Source of the DNA: QHXM01 sp963697975 | GTDB lineage: Bacteria > Acidobacteriota > Blastocatellia > Pyrinomonadales > Pyrinomonadaceae | Direction: 5' to 3' | Length of the DNA: 64,000 nt | Assembly: GCA_963697975.1 (NCBI GenBank) | Contig: OY969111.1 | Coordinates: forward strand, 1-64,000 | In this document: in pieces, positions 7,845 to 17,063 of the stretch | How positions within the stretch are numbered: the first letter of the stretch is position 1 | Layout: every line of letters begins with the position of its first letter | The notes under the pieces: generated by a model | The model's input: only the letters and a program-made list of their open reading frames with translations | Told to the model about the DNA's origin: nothing | The model's database searches: none | Position numbers and translations under genes: made by a program

Positions 7845-9785
7845 TCACAATGAAACGTTCAGCCACTCGACCTGACACCCATGGCGACGGAGATCACCCT
7901 CCAAGTCTAAACTACCTTGCACTCGGAGAGCGCCATGCGGACGTACCCGCACCATTACACCGTCGTTCAGAACCATATCTAACATAACTTCGCAATCTCC
8001 GCGATGTTTGTCTAATAAGCCAAAAATCGTTTCGAGCTTGTCATCGGCTACCATATTAGCAGGAACATGAATAATCACCCCCTTAGATTTTCGCTGTAGA
8101 ATATCTTCAAGCCTTGCCACCTCCTCGCTGATAATAGTAACAGGCCCTTCGTCGGTAGCCTCAACCTTGCCCGTTATTAAAACCGGTGTGTCATCTTGCA
8201 GAGTTTTCTCACATTTACTGAACACCTCCGGCCAGCAGACGCACTTTACGCCTCCGATCTGATCTTCTAATCGCATTAAAGCAAAGCGGCTACCAGTCTT
8301 TGTCGTCCTAATCTGCACATTAGTCGCAATGCCCCCCACATGAACCTTTGTGCCGCTTGGAAAGTCGCTCAGGTCGCTGGTTTTCGCGGCTTGTAATTCG
8401 GCCAATATCTCCAAGAAATTCTCGAGCGGATGTCCAGAAATATAGAAACCAATAGCAGTTTTCTCAGCAGCAAGTAACTCGGCATGAGTCCAAGCGGGAG
8501 TATTAGGGAAAGAATCATCAGCTAATTCGAGAGTAGAGTCTGAGAGGCTGCCTCCAAAAAGATCATTTTGCCCTCGTGCTTTGTTGCGTTGGGCGCGGCT
8601 GGCGCGGGCAAGCGCGGAGTCAATCGCCCCGTACAGGCACGCGCGCCATTGAGGAATAGATTGATGATTTTTTATAAGAGAATCTAACGCGCCGGCACAC
8701 ACTAGACTTTCTAAGACCCTTTTGTTGAGAGCGCCTTGACCAACACATTCCACAAAATTAGAGAAAGAACAGAATCTGCCGTCCGAGCGTGCTTCAATAA
8801 TCGCATTTACACTTGATTGTCCAATTCCCTTAATAGCTGCTAAACCATATCTGATCGCGCCCTTGAGCGGCGTAAACCCGGCCATACTTTCATTGACATC
8901 AGGAGGAAGCAAACGTATTCCCTGCCCTCTCAATTCGTTAGAGTATTTGAACACTTTGGCGGCGTCTTGAATTTCATTAGAAAGCACTGCGGCATAGAAA
9001 TGCTCAGGGAAATGCGCCTTGAGATAGGCCGTTTGAAAGGCAAGATAGGCATAAGCTACGCTATGGCTCCGATTAAACCCATAATCGGCAAATTGCGCCA
9101 TCAGGGAGAAAATCTGCTGCGCTTTTTCCCGTTTGATCCCCCTTTCAACTGCTCCATTTACGAATTTCTGCTCGTGAATCGCCATCTCTTCCCGCTTTTT
9201 CTTACCCATTGCGCGTCGCATCAAGTCAGCCTCACCCAAGCTGTACCCGGCAAGTCTTTGTGCTAATTGCATGATTTGTTCTTGATATACCAAGATTCCA
9301 TAAGTATTACTTAGAATTTCCTTCATCTCAGGAATGATATAACGTACCGCTTTATGACCATGATGCCTCTCTATAAAATCATCTACCATACCTCCGTCTA
9401 AGGGTCCTGGCCTGTAAAGAGCATTGAGAGCAGCTAGGTCTTCCAATCCTTTAGGCTTCAGTTTCCGGCAGATTTCCTGCATACCAGAGGATTCGAATTG
9501 AAAAACGGCCTCCGTCTGCCCTTCGGCGAAAAGCTTCATTGTCTTTTGGTCATCAAGTGGAATATCAGCCCAGTCTACGCCAGCGCCAAGCGACTGCTTA
9601 ACGCTTTTTAAGCAGTCGCTTATCACAGTTAAAGCGGTGAGCGCGAGAAAATCCATCTTCAACATTCCCGTCTTTTCTAAATCGGACATGGAATATTGCG
9701 TCGTCAATTCATCTTTGGAGGAAACCGCCACCGGGATAAGCTCCTGTAGCGGGGTTGGCGAAATGACCACACCAGCCGCATGCAC
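7845..9785 (-). CDS. dnaE: DNA polymerase III subunit alpha, C-terminal part (frameshifted)
   Basis: This is the second half of a replicative DNA polymerase alpha subunit. It continues from the palm into the thumb and fingers (FQFESSGMQEICRKLKPKG, ALYRPGPLDGGMVDDFIERH, GILVYQEQIMQLAQRLAGY), a helix-hairpin-helix (IKGIGQSSVNAIIEARSDGRF), an OB fold (VHVGGIATNVQIRTTKTGS) and the tau-binding tail. The listed start is a GTG inside the conserved RHSSVHAAGVVIS block. That frame stays open and conserved further upstream as LEGCARHSSVHAAG, so the real join to the N-terminal half lies near 9812-9822, not at this codon. It would be one polypeptide with the next feature apart from a -1 (or +2) frame change. 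Confidence 0.93.
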   Translation of the reverse strand: MHAAGVVISPTPLQELIPVAVSSKDELTTQYSMSDLEKTGMLKMDFLALTALTVISDCLKSVKQSLGAGVDWADIPLDDQKTMKLFAEGQTEAVFQFESSGMQEICRKLKPKGLEDLAALNALYRPGPLDGGMVDDFIERHHGHKAVRYIIPEMKEILSNTYGILVYQEQIMQLAQRLAGYSLGEADLMRRAMGKKKREEMAIHEQKFVNGAVERGIKREKAQQIFSLMAQFADYGFNRSHSVAYAYLAFQTAYLKAHFPEHFYAAVLSNEIQDAAKVFKYSNELRGQGIRLLPPDVNESMAGFTPLKGAIRYGLAAIKGIGQSSVNAIIEARSDGRFCSFSNFVECVGQGALNKRVLESLVCAGALDSLIKNHQSIPQWRACLYGAIDSALARASRAQRNKARGQNDLFGGSLSDSTLELADDSFPNTPAWTHAELLAAEKTAIGFYISGHPLENFLEILAELQAAKTSDLSDFPSGTKVHVGGIATNVQIRTTKTGSRFALMRLEDQIGGVKCVCWPEVFSKCEKTLQDDTPVLITGKVEATDEGPVTIISEEVARLEDILQRKSKGVIIHVPANMVADDKLETIFGLLDKHRGDCEVMLDMVLNDGVMVRVRPHGALRVQGSLDLEGDLRRHGCQVEWLNVSL

Positions 9786-11377
9786 GGAGGAGTGCCGCGC
9801 GCAACCTTCGAGAACGTTCTCGCCAAATCAATCAAATCCCTTACCTGCTGATTGCTTTCAACCGCCTTCCTTAACTCCGGAACCTGCTCTAAAGCCTTGC
9901 CTATGCTTACGTTTCGACCTCGTACCGGCGGAGGTATTAGCTTCGCAATCCGGTCCACTTCAGCATAAGGCAAATCTAAGGCTCGCCCGACATCTTTAAT
10001 CGCAGCTTTTGAAGCCATAGTTCCAAAAGTAATTATCTGGCAAACCGAATCGCGACCATAGAGGTCGGCCACATGGTTAATAACATCACCTCGCCCACGC
10101 ACACAAAAATCTATGTCTATATCCGGCATAGAAACGCGCTCGGGATTAAGGAATCGTTCAAACAGCAGATCATACTGCAACGGATCAACATCCGTAATAT
10201 CCAAGCAATAAGCGACCAACGATCCGGCGGCTGAACCGCGCCCAGGGCCAACAGGAATGTCGTGCTCTTTTGCATAGCGGATAAAATCCCAAACAATTAG
10301 AAAATAGCCTGGGAAGCCCATCCGCTTGATCATCGTTATTTCGCGGGAAATACGCTCTTGATATTCCGATAAAGAATAGCGCAAAGCGTTTCTGCCAAGC
10401 TGCCGCTCCCAAACTTGTTGCCTGCGTCGCTCATACCCTTCCCTCACCACCTTTTCAAAATACTCATCCACCGATAAATCAGCATCTGATTGAGGAATAG
10501 GGTAATTAGGCAAATAATTCACACCGCTCGGCAGATGAAGGTCGCACATTTCCGCAATTTCCACGGTGCGAGTTAACGTTTCGGGTACTTCCTTTCCAAA
10601 AATCTCCCACATCTCTTCAGGTGAACGCACATAGAAATTAGGCGGACCGTAGCGTAGGCGATTCGGGTCCTTGACTGTCTTGCCTGAGCCTATACAAAGC
10701 AAAATGTCATGGGCTATTGCATCATTGGGCGTTAAATAGTGCGCATCATTTGTCGCGACCAAAGGAATGCCCGTTTTTTTAGAGAGTTCGACCAACGGTT
10801 TTCGTATGCGCTTTTGAACATCAAGGCCATGCTCCTGGATTTCAAGATAATAATTGCCCCTACCCATAATTTCCTGGAATTCAACAGATGCCGAAGCGGC
10901 ATCTTCAAAACATTCTCGCGCCAGCATTGCAGAAGGTACACCGGACATACAGGCTGAGAGGGCTATTAAGCCTTTACTATGTGCTGCCAGCAATTCTCTA
11001 TCGATGCGGGGTTTATAATAGAATCCTTCCGTATAAGCTTTCGATGTCAATCTAACCAAATTCTGATAACCTTCTAAATCCTTCGCCAGAAGAATAAGGT
11101 GATAATTTGCCTTTTCGCCGGGACCAGACGCCCCAGCGCGATCTTTACGGCTTCCGCGCGCGATATAGACCTCACACCCGATAATAGGTTTTACGCCTTG
11201 AGATTTCATGGCCTGGTAAAAAGAGATTGCGCCGAACATGTTGCCATGATCAGTCATAGCGCAGGCTTGCATCCCTAACTCCACCGCGCGCTGAGATAAG
11301 GGCTTGATTTGAATAGCGCCATCCAAAAGGCTGTAATCCGTATGCAGATGAAGATGTACAAATTTCTTCTCGTTCAT
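9704..11377 (-). CDS. dnaE: DNA polymerase III subunit alpha, N-terminal part (frameshifted)
   Basis: The first half of DnaE, the catalytic subunit of the replicative polymerase. It has the PHP domain (FVHLHLHTDYSLLDGA at residues 6-21, AMTDHGNMFG) and the catalytic palm with MPDIDIDFC (about residues 416-424) and the GPGRGSAAGSLVAYCL tract. Homology ends at LIDLAR; the following residues are out of frame to an unrelated stop. The homologous continuation LEGCARHSSVHAAG is in the other frame, so the frame change falls inside 9812-9822 at a perfect 14-bp palindrome (9809-9822). No canonical slippery heptamer is visible. This may be a sequencing or assembly indel, a real mutation, or a two-piece polymerase. 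Confidence 0.93.
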   Translation of the reverse strand: MNEKKFVHLHLHTDYSLLDGAIQIKPLSQRAVELGMQACAMTDHGNMFGAISFYQAMKSQGVKPIIGCEVYIARGSRKDRAGASGPGEKANYHLILLAKDLEGYQNLVRLTSKAYTEGFYYKPRIDRELLAAHSKGLIALSACMSGVPSAMLARECFEDAASASVEFQEIMGRGNYYLEIQEHGLDVQKRIRKPLVELSKKTGIPLVATNDAHYLTPNDAIAHDILLCIGSGKTVKDPNRLRYGPPNFYVRSPEEMWEIFGKEVPETLTRTVEIAEMCDLHLPSGVNYLPNYPIPQSDADLSVDEYFEKVVREGYERRRQQVWERQLGRNALRYSLSEYQERISREITMIKRMGFPGYFLIVWDFIRYAKEHDIPVGPGRGSAAGSLVAYCLDITDVDPLQYDLLFERFLNPERVSMPDIDIDFCVRGRGDVINHVADLYGRDSVCQIITFGTMASKAAIKDVGRALDLPYAEVDRIAKLIPPPVRGRNVSIGKALEQVPELRKAVESNQQVRDLIDLARTFSKVARGTPPCMRLVWSFRQPRYRSLSRWRFPPKMN

Positions 11378-11616
11378 GCTTTCCTTTGCAAAGAAGTCGT
11401 TTTAGGACAAAGCGGGTTAGTAACACGGCGGCATATATCTAACGCCGGACACTATATCACGTGTCTTAAGATTGAAAAGGGTCTATATCTTGAAGAAGAG
11501 ATGGTAAAAACCCGGTAAGGCGGCTGCTTGTAAAGACTTTCGTGGGAGACGGCGACAAAATACTTCAAAACTTTCACATGAAACTCAGCCTTGTTTCAGC
11601 CTTGTTAAAGCCGGCC

Positions 11617-13173
11617 TTATTCCCACTCTATGGTGCTTGGCGGCTTTGAGCTAATATCATAAACAACCCGATTTATCCCTTTGACCTCAGAGACAAGACG
11701 CGTCGAAATACGAGCGAGAAGGTCATGCGGCAGGCGCGCCCAATCAGCAGTCATTCCGTCTACGCTCGTTACCGCACGAATTGCTATCACACGCTCATAC
11801 GTTCGCTCATCCCCCATTACGCCGACCGTTGAAATCGGCAGGAGAACTGGAAAGGCTTGCCAAACGGCATGATACATATCCCCCAAGCGCAGTTCTTCAT
11901 CAAGAATCCGATCTGCCGCCTGAAGCAGGCGAAGACGCTCGCTCGTGATCTCCCCTAATATCCGCACAGCCAAGCCTGGGCCTGGGAATGGGTGGCGGCT
12001 GAGAATCTCCTCTGGCACGCCCAGTTCCCGACCGATTATCCGCACTTCATCCTTGAACAATTCCCGCAACGGCTCAACCAGTTGAAGTTTCATTTTTTCG
12101 GGGAGTCCGCCAACATTATGGTGGCTTTTGATGACGGCAGAGGGCCCGCGCACCGAAACTGATTCGATCACGTCCGGGTAAAGTGTTCCTTGAACTAGAA
12201 ACTGAGCATCGTCCAGTTCCGCCGCTTTCTCTTCAAACACTTCTATAAACACGCGCCCTATAATTTTACGCTTCTGCTCTGGATCGGTTATCCCCTTCAG
12301 AGCGCCAATAAAGCGTTGTTCTGCCTCTATAGCATGCAGGTTCAAATGCATATTCTGCTTCAGAAGCGTGGTCGTCAGTTCAAACTCCCCTTCTCTTAAT
12401 AGTCCGTTGTTAACAAAAACACAGATTTGGCGGTCACCAATCGCCCGATTCACGAGAGCCGCCGCAACAGCCGAGTCCACACCACCTGAAATGCCGCAAA
12501 TAACACTACCGCGAGTCCCTACCTGACGCTGAATCTTTTCGACCTGCTCCTCAATAACGGCTAGAGGCGACCAATCTCCCCGACAGCCACACACTCGGAT
12601 CAAAAAATTTCTTAACACTTGGGCGCCCATTGGGGTATGAGCAACTTCAGGGTGGAACTGGAGACCATATATGCGCTTGCTTAAACTCTCTAAAGCATTA
12701 AGCGCCTCATCGGTGCGGGCCGTGACATTAAAGCCCGGAGGAGGCACGACGACATGATCACCATGACTCATCCAAACATCAATTTCATCTGGTAAACCGG
12801 AAAATAGAGGGCTGGTATGATCCAGTATTTTTAATCGCGCATAGCCATACTCACGACTTTGCGAAGGCTGGACATCCCCTCCCAAATCAGAGGCCAGAAC
12901 CTGCAATCCATAGCAAATCCCTAAAACGGGGCATTCCAGATTCTCTAAGAGACGGGGGTCGGGTCGCGGAGCATCCTGATTGTACACAGAAGCAGGACTT
13001 CCAGACAGGATTACACCGAGCGGATTCTTAGAGGCTATGGCTTCGACGGAAGCATTGAACGGAAGAATTTCGCAATAGACTCCCGATTCACGCACCCGAC
13101 GAGCGATAAGCTGCGTATACTGTGAGCCAAAATCCAAGACCAGAACAGTTTCGTGTTCTTTTTTCTCGATCAA
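11617..13173 (-). CDS. guaA: GMP synthase (glutamine-hydrolysing)
   Basis: GuaA converts XMP to GMP using ATP and glutamine-derived ammonia. It has an N-terminal class I amidotransferase domain with the nucleophile Cys in VLGICYGLQVLA (about residues 92-103) and the His/Glu pair in GLQFHPEVAHT. The ATP pyrophosphatase domain carries ICGISGGVDSAVAAALV (about 224-240). The C-terminal dimerisation domain ends in the diagnostic PPSTIEWE. At 518 residues it is full length. It is on the same strand as dnaE but separated from it by 239 bases in which I see no gene. Confidence 0.97.
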   Translation of the reverse strand: MIEKKEHETVLVLDFGSQYTQLIARRVRESGVYCEILPFNASVEAIASKNPLGVILSGSPASVYNQDAPRPDPRLLENLECPVLGICYGLQVLASDLGGDVQPSQSREYGYARLKILDHTSPLFSGLPDEIDVWMSHGDHVVVPPPGFNVTARTDEALNALESLSKRIYGLQFHPEVAHTPMGAQVLRNFLIRVCGCRGDWSPLAVIEEQVEKIQRQVGTRGSVICGISGGVDSAVAAALVNRAIGDRQICVFVNNGLLREGEFELTTTLLKQNMHLNLHAIEAEQRFIGALKGITDPEQKRKIIGRVFIEVFEEKAAELDDAQFLVQGTLYPDVIESVSVRGPSAVIKSHHNVGGLPEKMKLQLVEPLRELFKDEVRIIGRELGVPEEILSRHPFPGPGLAVRILGEITSERLRLLQAADRILDEELRLGDMYHAVWQAFPVLLPISTVGVMGDERTYERVIAIRAVTSVDGMTADWARLPHDLLARISTRLVSEVKGINRVVYDISSKPPSTIEWE

Positions 13174-13342
13174 TTAAGTAAACCTCCACAAACATTAGAA
13201 CGTCTGACAGAATTCCGCTAAGGATTAAAGGTGAATTATATGGGCGAATCTTTCTAGTAACAACCCGGCGCAAAGCACACGGCTTCTCGCCAGACTAAAT
13301 GAGTGCGTGTAAGATATTACTTGGCGATGTGAAGGATAACAG

Positions 13343-14473
13343 ATGCGGAACATAGGGACTGACAGACGAACTAAAGTTATCATCATATTGATAGCTATCA
13401 TATATCTCCCCTTCTCCCACATCTACGCTCAAATAGACACAGAGAAGGGCACCCAGATAGAGCTTTCCCAGCCTTTAACAGTTAAATGGCTCTACGACTC
13501 CGACTTCACCGTTAACTTGACTCCGGCAACAGATGGCGAGCGCATCTACTTACCACTGGCTTCAGGCCTAATTGTTTCCCTCCGAGCAGTTGATGGACAA
13601 CTCCTCTGGAAAGCAGATCTTGGCGGGGAGTTGTCCTCTTCCCCGATAGCAGATGATCGTAGCGTCTATATTGCCTCCGAAACAGTTGGAGACCAGGGAC
13701 CAACTCCGCGCGCAAATGGAGCTTTACGCGCATTGGGTCGGGAGGGAGGGATTACGCAATGGATGCGAACGCTTCCAATGCCGATTCGCGGCTCTCTCAT
13801 TGCAAATGACGTCAATCTCTTTGGAGGGTCCACGGATGGGCGAGTCTATGCAGTGCGAAAGAAGACAGGCGATATCGCATGGATCATGCAACACTCCGCC
13901 TCGTTTGCATCGCACCCGGTACTTTTTGGCCTAAACCTTTACATCGGCAGCAACGATGGATATCTCTTCTCACTAAATCAAAGTACAGGGAAAGCCAACT
14001 GGCATTATCGGACGCGAGGAGCAATTCGCGGACAGGCTGTAGTTGTTAATGGATTTGTCTATTTCGGATCTGCCGACGGCTACGTTTATGCTGTGAGAGA
14101 AGCCGACGGGCGTCTCAAGTGGCGAAGGCGAACGGGTGCAGGTGTTCAGACAGTTGGATTCGCCCAGAATGGACTTCTGGTAGCCTCGCTGGACAATTTT
14201 GTTTATCTGCTCTCGTTTAGAGAGGGCGACAGCCTTTGGAAACGACAACTTGCGGGGAGGATAGCAGCCGAGCCTTTAACCAGCGCCGATGGCGTCCTCT
14301 TCACGCCGCTTTCCAGCTCAGCAGGAGTAGTGTTGGATTTGCGCGACGGGAAACTACTCAACAGCCTTCCTTTCGGCGAAGATAATAGTATGGCGTCATC
14401 TCCGATTGTCGCTGGCAAGATACTCTTCGTCACGACGCGGCATGGGCTTCTAGCTTTTTCCCGCCCCAGCTAA
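13343..14473 (+). CDS. secreted PQQ-like beta-propeller protein (BamB-like)
   Basis: A 376-residue protein with an N-terminal signal segment (hydrophobic residues about 12-30 ending at Ala-Gln) followed by about seven PQQ-type blades. Recurrent motifs include GRVYAVRKKTGDIAW, GYLFSLNQSTGKANWHY, GYVYAVREADGRLKWRR and NFVYLLSFREGDSLWKR, the usual blade pattern of G-x-hydrophobic-Y-A-hydrophobic then G-x-hydrophobic-x-W. Such propellers are found in BamB of the outer-membrane assembly complex and in quinoprotein dehydrogenases. No dehydrogenase active-site residues are evident and there is no lipobox, so the partner is unknown. It stands alone on the plus strand, divergent from guaA and convergent with pssA. 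Confidence 0.85.
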   Translation: MRNIGTDRRTKVIIILIAIIYLPFSHIYAQIDTEKGTQIELSQPLTVKWLYDSDFTVNLTPATDGERIYLPLASGLIVSLRAVDGQLLWKADLGGELSSSPIADDRSVYIASETVGDQGPTPRANGALRALGREGGITQWMRTLPMPIRGSLIANDVNLFGGSTDGRVYAVRKKTGDIAWIMQHSASFASHPVLFGLNLYIGSNDGYLFSLNQSTGKANWHYRTRGAIRGQAVVVNGFVYFGSADGYVYAVREADGRLKWRRRTGAGVQTVGFAQNGLLVASLDNFVYLLSFREGDSLWKRQLAGRIAAEPLTSADGVLFTPLSSSAGVVLDLRDGKLLNSLPFGEDNSMASSPIVAGKILFVTTRHGLLAFSRPS

Positions 14474-14517
14474 ATATCTCACCTGCCCTATAATCGAATT
14501 CAGATGTAGCTTTAATC

Positions 14518-15405
14518 TCAGGCGCTTCGCCTGCGAAACAACGTGCCCACACGCAAAAGCAAACCGTGCAGGACGTAAATCGAAACAAGGATCAGGAGGA
14601 CATATTCCGAGAAGAGATAAATAAGCATTCCTACGGCAGCTACCAGCAGGATCGCCAAACGCGCGCTCCGGCTTCGCGTTCCGACTGTTTTGAAACTGGA
14701 ATAACGAAGGGTACTGACCATCAAAAACCCAAGGCATCCGACTAACCCCATCATAAGACCACTGTAAAGGTGGGAGTAACGTGGCGCGTACTGAACCAAA
14801 GGCATCGGGGAAAAATGTATAATCGCCGCGATGAGGGCGGCAGCGGGAGGAATGGGAAGCCCTATGAAATTCTTTTTATCAACCTTAGCAACTCCTTCCG
14901 CGAGGATGCGTGGGCGGGCCGCCTGCACATTGAAACGGGCCAAGCGAAACGCCCCGCACATCAAGTACATGAAGGAAAGAAACCAGCCGAGTTTATGCGC
15001 CCAACTGCCTTCGGTTAATGCCGATCCATAGCCCCAGGCATAAGCGAGCACAGCCGGAGCAATACCAAACGTCAGGACATCGGCTATCGAATCAAACTGG
15101 ACGCCTATCTCTGTCGTCGTCTTCGTCATGCGCGCAATGCGTCCGTCGAGCATATCAAACAACACAGCCCAGCAGATGGCTTTTGCGGCATTGTCAAAAT
15201 GCTCGGCGGCCCGCTGTAAGGCCGCCGCGTTGCCGTCATCCGCTAATAATTGAAATCCACGCAACGCCGCCATTACGGCGAAGAATCCCATGCTGATATT
15301 TGCCGCCGTAAAGGCCGAGGGGATGAGATACAAGCCTTTCTTGATCCCGCGACGCTCAGGATTCTTGGGTTCCGGTTCCACGCTCAGATGGGAGGCGGTT
15401 GACAT
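14518..15405 (-). CDS. pssA: CDP-diacylglycerol--serine O-phosphatidyltransferase
   Basis: PssA makes phosphatidylserine from CDP-diacylglycerol and serine, the first committed step to phosphatidylethanolamine. It has the CDP-alcohol phosphatidyltransferase motif D-G-x2-A-R-x8-G-x3-D-x3-D, seen as DGRIARMTKTTTEIG then DSIAD (about residues 88-111), set in about eight membrane helices. The length of 295 residues fits the membrane-bound type II enzyme. Its ATG overlaps the stop of psd by one base (TAATG), so product and next enzyme are co-translated. Confidence 0.94.
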   Translation of the reverse strand: MSTASHLSVEPEPKNPERRGIKKGLYLIPSAFTAANISMGFFAVMAALRGFQLLADDGNAAALQRAAEHFDNAAKAICWAVLFDMLDGRIARMTKTTTEIGVQFDSIADVLTFGIAPAVLAYAWGYGSALTEGSWAHKLGWFLSFMYLMCGAFRLARFNVQAARPRILAEGVAKVDKKNFIGLPIPPAAALIAAIIHFSPMPLVQYAPRYSHLYSGLMMGLVGCLGFLMVSTLRYSSFKTVGTRSRSARLAILLVAAVGMLIYLFSEYVLLILVSIYVLHGLLLRVGTLFRRRSA

Positions 15406-16019
15406 TACACGACCCTCCCGATAACCGTCGCTCCGCCACGCACACGCATGCCTTCAGTCACCTCGACTTGAACATTTGGCGGCAGAACAAGGTCGGTTCG
15501 CGAACTGAATTTAATCAGGCCGATTCGCTCGCCGAGCGCCACACTGTCCCCGGCACGTTTCCAGCAAATAATCCGTCGCGCCAGCACGCCTGCGATCTGT
15601 TTGCACACGACAGTCATTTCTTCACCACGAATCGTCAGCGCATTCTGCTCATTGACCAAACTTGAGTCCTCTTTCGTGGCCATCAAAAACTTGCCCTGCG
15701 TGTATGTCACATCCGAAATCGTGCCAGCTATCGGCGAGCGATTAATATGCACGTCAAGGGGAGAAAGAAAAATACTGATGACCACCGGTGAGGTTGCATC
15801 GTTTGGCATAACCGCGCGAACCCGCGTCACGCGCCCGTCCGCAGGCGAGACGATGACACCGGCTTCAACAGGAGATATACGCTGTGGGTCGCGAAAGAAA
15901 TAGGCCATGAAGCTGGCCAGAGCGAGCAAAATCAACGCGATTGGCCAGTACCCCAAGATGAGCGGAATTATCGCCAACAAAAGTGGAATTAAAATGTATG
16001 GAAGACCTTCGCGTGCCAT
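15405..16019 (-). CDS. psd: phosphatidylserine decarboxylase, short form
   Basis: Psd decarboxylates phosphatidylserine to phosphatidylethanolamine using a self-made pyruvoyl group. The start MAREGLPYILIPLLL at 16019 matches the usual beginning of the short family; a TTG 60 bases further upstream would add 20 atypical residues. One or two membrane helices occupy residues about 10-45. Conserved blocks include PADGRV, SIFLSPLDVHINRSPI and the processing site near the C terminus. That site reads FSSRTDLVLPP where related short enzymes usually have a Gly-Ser pair, so cleavage would occur at Ser-Ser. It precedes and overlaps pssA. Confidence 0.92.
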   Translation of the reverse strand: MAREGLPYILIPLLLAIIPLILGYWPIALILLALASFMAYFFRDPQRISPVEAGVIVSPADGRVTRVRAVMPNDATSPVVISIFLSPLDVHINRSPIAGTISDVTYTQGKFLMATKEDSSLVNEQNALTIRGEEMTVVCKQIAGVLARRIICWKRAGDSVALGERIGLIKFSSRTDLVLPPNVQVEVTEGMRVRGGATVIGRVV

Positions 16020-16100
16020 TATTAATATATCGTTTTTGAATAATGCTCTGCGGTTAAAATCAACCTCAAGCTCTGTCAATAGTTGATTGCTGTAGAAAAC

Positions 16101-16128
16101 GGGGGCGCTTTCGAGTCTTCGCGCCCCC
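16101..16128 (-). terminator. GC-rich hairpin downstream of the DUF465 gene
   Basis: GGGGGCGC at 16101-16108 pairs with GCGCCCCC at 16121-16128 around a 12-base loop. On the minus strand it is followed by GTTTTC. It lies 54 bases after the end of the DUF465 gene and before psd, so it may end the tsaB-rimI-DUF465 transcript. Confidence 0.5.
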
Positions 16129-16181
16129 GCTTCTTCGAGCCGCGTGTGCGGGGTAATATTTATCTGAGGGCTGCCCGGACT

Positions 16182-16424
16182 TTAGTGGCTTGAATCCGGC
16201 CCGTGTTGGTGTTGCAACATGATCGAATGCATCTGGTCTTTGATGGCTAATTTCTTCTTCTTTAAAGTAATTTCCTCCAACTGCTCTTCTGTGCTGGGGT
16301 AAGCAAGCGCGGACAACTCGCTCAAGCGTTCTTCATAACGGCCATGCTCACGCGCCAAATCGCGGAATTCAGGATCGCTCATTATCAGTTGCTCTTTTAA
16401 GCTGTCCGTGTTGGTCATTTCCAT
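16182..16424 (-). CDS. DUF465 (YdcH-like) small helical protein
   Basis: An 80-residue, highly charged all-helical protein of the DUF465 family: the pattern SDPEFRDLAREHGRYEERLSEL followed by a Lys-rich helix (ITLKKKKLAIKDQMHSIM) is typical. The function of this family is not established. The start is well supported by an AGGAGG ribosome site (minus strand, 16435-16440) 10 bases before the ATG. It lies 120 bases downstream of rimI on the same strand. Confidence 0.85.
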   Translation of the reverse strand: MEMTNTDSLKEQLIMSDPEFRDLAREHGRYEERLSELSALAYPSTEEQLEEITLKKKKLAIKDQMHSIMLQHQHGPDSSH

Positions 16425-16544
16425 ATAGGGAAGTCCTCCTTTGTGGTGCGTTGGTCGGTAGTTGACGTGTGCCGACGGCTATTTTGTCCCAAGCCGCATC
16501 GGCGCTTTCAGTGCGAAAATGTTAGCTCAAAATGTGCGAACATA

Positions 16545-17048
16545 TCAAGCCGAACTCCCCATTGCGAGACTCATCACAAGGGCATCTTCCACGGGCTGAG
16601 TGTAATACCCTGGACGACGCCCCGCAATCTTGAATCCGCATCGAGCATAGAGCGCCTGCGCAGGGGCATTGCCAGCACGTACTTCAAGGAAAGCCGTTTG
16701 TGCGCCCATACGCGCCGCTTCATCAAGAACAGTATCAAGCAGTTTTTTCGCAACCCCTAAGCGGCGATATTCCTGTCGCACCGCGACATTATTAATGTGC
16801 AGTTCGTCCGCCACAAGCCGCGCAGCGATGAATCCTTTGATTTTCTGCTCGGCTGAAAAGTCTTTTCCGTTTTGAAACCGCGCCACGAGCATCACGGAGC
16901 GTCTCCTCTGGGCCAGTTCCGCATGGTAAGCTTCCCAGCCCCAGCGACTCAGCCCACACGTTTCTTCAATCTCGACAACATCCACCAGATCATGCTCTGT
17001 CATCCGAGAGATATAGAATTCGGCTGTTTCCTTAATGGTACTGACCAT
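16545..17048 (-). CDS. rimI: ribosomal-protein-alanine N-acetyltransferase RimI
   Basis: A GNAT acetyltransferase of the RimI family, which acetylates the N terminus of ribosomal protein S18 in E. coli. The acetyl-CoA site reads VRQEYRRLGVAKKLLDTVLDEA (about residues 91-112), followed by FLEVRAGNAPAQALYARCGFKIAGRRPGYY, a strong RimI signature. At 167 residues it has a short N-terminal extension. The gene starts 15 bases after tsaB, the common tsaB-rimI pair. The exact substrate in this organism is not shown by sequence. Confidence 0.9.
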   Translation of the reverse strand: MVSTIKETAEFYISRMTEHDLVDVVEIEETCGLSRWGWEAYHAELAQRRRSVMLVARFQNGKDFSAEQKIKGFIAARLVADELHINNVAVRQEYRRLGVAKKLLDTVLDEAARMGAQTAFLEVRAGNAPAQALYARCGFKIAGRRPGYYTQPVEDALVMSLAMGSSA

Positions 17049-17063
17049 CTTTAGTTCTCTATG

